Positions 63,216 to 64,000 of a DNA stretch of 64,000 nt are shown piece after piece; the stretch's first letter is position 1; each line of letters opens with the position of its first letter. Made by a program: the position numbers and the translations under genes. The stretch is from the NCBI GenBank assembly GCA_040755835.1, contig JBFMAB010000036.1, positions 1 to 64,000 of the forward strand, given 5' to 3'. A model generated the notes under the pieces. That model was not told the origin of the DNA and searched no databases. It saw only the letters and a list, made by a program, of their open reading frames with translations. This stretch comes from JADLDB01 sp040755835. Lineage in GTDB: Bacteria > Myxococcota > Myxococcia > Myxococcales > Myxococcaceae.

Positions 63216-63767
63216 ATGCGTCGAATGGCATTCGTCGTGGTGGTGCTGTGTGGGGTGGCCGCCTGCAGCCCGGGGACGCCGGGCTCCGATGGCGGTTCGG
63301 GAGGCGGTGCAGGCGGCGGCTCGGGTGGTGGTTCCGGCGGCGGCTCCGGCGGTGACGCAGGCACCGGCTGCACCTTCACCTTGAGCGGCGCGGTGACGGC
63401 GTCCGGCAGCTGCGCCATCAGCGGCGCGTTCGACAGCACGGACAACGAGACCTACGTCTTCGCCACGCACGCGCTCAGCGCCACCGAGAAGGGCGAGTAC
63501 GGCATCTACCTCACCGGGGAAGCGATGACCGGCGCGTACACGGCGGCGACGAAGGGGTCGCTCGCCATCTACAAGACGGGCGCCACCTGGCTGAAGACCG
63601 CGCCGCTCGCGTTCGATCTCAACCTCTCCGACGTGCGCCTGCGCTCCGAGGGCGGCGACGTGAAGCAGCTCGATCTCGATGGCACGCTGACCTTCGACGT
63701 GCCCGCCGCGCCCGGCTCGCTCGCCGGCACGGCCACCGGCACCGTGACGGTGCAGCTCACCTTCTAG
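63216..63767 (+). CDS. Small predicted lipoprotein
   Basis: A 183-residue exported lipoprotein (FVVVVLCGVAACSPG, Cys about 16). A Gly/Ser linker (SDGGSGGGAGGGSGGGS and on, about 23-48) gives a flexible tether. The mature domain is beta-rich (FTLSGAVTASGSCAISGAFD, GEYGIYLTGEAMTGAYTAAT, LDLDGTLTFDVPAAPG). No enzyme motif. ATG 63216 has a GGGGGG tract just before. Function unknown. Confidence 0.83.
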   Translation: MRRMAFVVVVLCGVAACSPGTPGSDGGSGGGAGGGSGGGSGGGSGGDAGTGCTFTLSGAVTASGSCAISGAFDSTDNETYVFATHALSATEKGEYGIYLTGEAMTGAYTAATKGSLAIYKTGATWLKTAPLAFDLNLSDVRLRSEGGDVKQLDLDGTLTFDVPAAPGSLAGTATGTVTVQLTF

Positions 63768-63960
63768 CGCCGCCCTCGAAGAGCCCCCGGAAGCCTCCGC
63801 CGCCAGCCCACGCTGGACGGGTGCGGTGCGCGTCCGAGGCCGATTTCCCGGCCCGGGCGCCATCGGGTGCGCCTCAAAAACCACAGGCCCGGCGGGTGGT
63901 TGTCAGACCCTCTTGATACTGCTCCCATGTTCAGTAGTGGATCCCTCGTGGAGGCTCGAC

Positions 63961-64000
63961 ATGGACGTGGCGCGGCAGGCAGAGACGACGACGCAGGACG
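63961..64000 (+). CDS. Start of a gene running off the window (partial)
   Basis: An ATG at 63961 is preceded by GGAGG (63950-63954), a well placed ribosome site, and 13 codons (MDVARQAETTTQD) follow to the edge. The upstream 190 bp have no gene. Too short to identify. Confidence 0.4.
   Translation, partial: MDVARQAETTTQD

Noticed and set aside
63899..63940. Similarity between GTTGTCAGACCC here and GTTGTCAGGCCC at 3740 as a dispersed element
   Set aside because: The shared stretch is about ten bases, too short to separate from chance without a genome-wide count.

Overview
The window is a GC-rich bacterial chromosome segment that reads as a myxobacterium (phylum Myxococcota). Evidence: MYXO-CTERM sorting tails (end of the 34809-38996 protease and inside the 51644-56794 protein), many Cys-rich or Gly-rich lipoproteins, three eukaryotic-like Ser/Thr kinases, a TIGR02266-type PilZ protein, DUF4388 and MopE-type repeats. 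Genus cannot be fixed from the sequence. No CRISPR array, rRNA or intact insertion sequence was seen. Mobile DNA is limited to a possible IS66 transposase scrap near 49.2-49.3 kb.

Region by region. 0-4.3 kb: a truncated Lys-rich protein ending in SPAAA repeats, divergent from a glycolytic operon (gap, pgk, tpiA) followed by secG. 4.3-9.6 kb: tRNA-Leu(GAG) with a strong terminator, a kinase fused to a PhnD-like ligand-binding domain, a frameshifted small gene, a 59-aa membrane peptide, a tandem TPR-like pair and a sigma-factor-like gene. 9.6-16.8 kb: two lipoproteins, a CheB methylesterase with an extra degenerate receiver domain, and a PEGA-domain kinase. 16.9-22 kb: a three-domain DsbA-like thioredoxin, a TusA-like protein, a PilZ protein and a two-gene ABC exporter. 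22-32.6 kb: pyruvate phosphate dikinase, an RsuA-family pseudouridine synthase, DUF4388 protein, glutaredoxin-like protein, aminotransferase, a methionine aminopeptidase remnant, lpxB and an MsbA-like lipid flippase. 32.7-46.4 kb: secreted and surface proteins (VWA lipoprotein, M36 metalloprotease, CpoB-like lipoprotein, a metallophosphatase-like protein, an HExxH lipoprotein, a Cys-rich propeller lipoprotein). 46.4-64 kb: ctaA, a caspase-like/beta-barrel protein, zinc-ribbon protein, the very large MopE-repeat/VWA protein and its operon partner, a DUF4173 membrane protein and a kinase operon.

The most striking item is at 39866-40954. A metallophosphatase-like secreted protein has an in-frame TGA exactly where its family usually has the second Cys of a PCGC motif. 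The TGA is followed at bacterial-SECIS distance by a hairpin whose loop is GGTCTG, the same GGTCT core as the E. coli fdhF loop. The gene is therefore read as a candidate selenoprotein with a Cys-Gly-Sec motif; ordinary gene calling would cut off its signal peptide and redox motif.

Other unusual architectures are the three-fold DsbA protein, the kinase-PhnD fusion, the caspase-beta-barrel fusion, a MYXO-CTERM tail stranded in the middle of a 1716-residue protein, and a family of CCCTCTCCC/GGGAGAGGG palindromes at gene ends.
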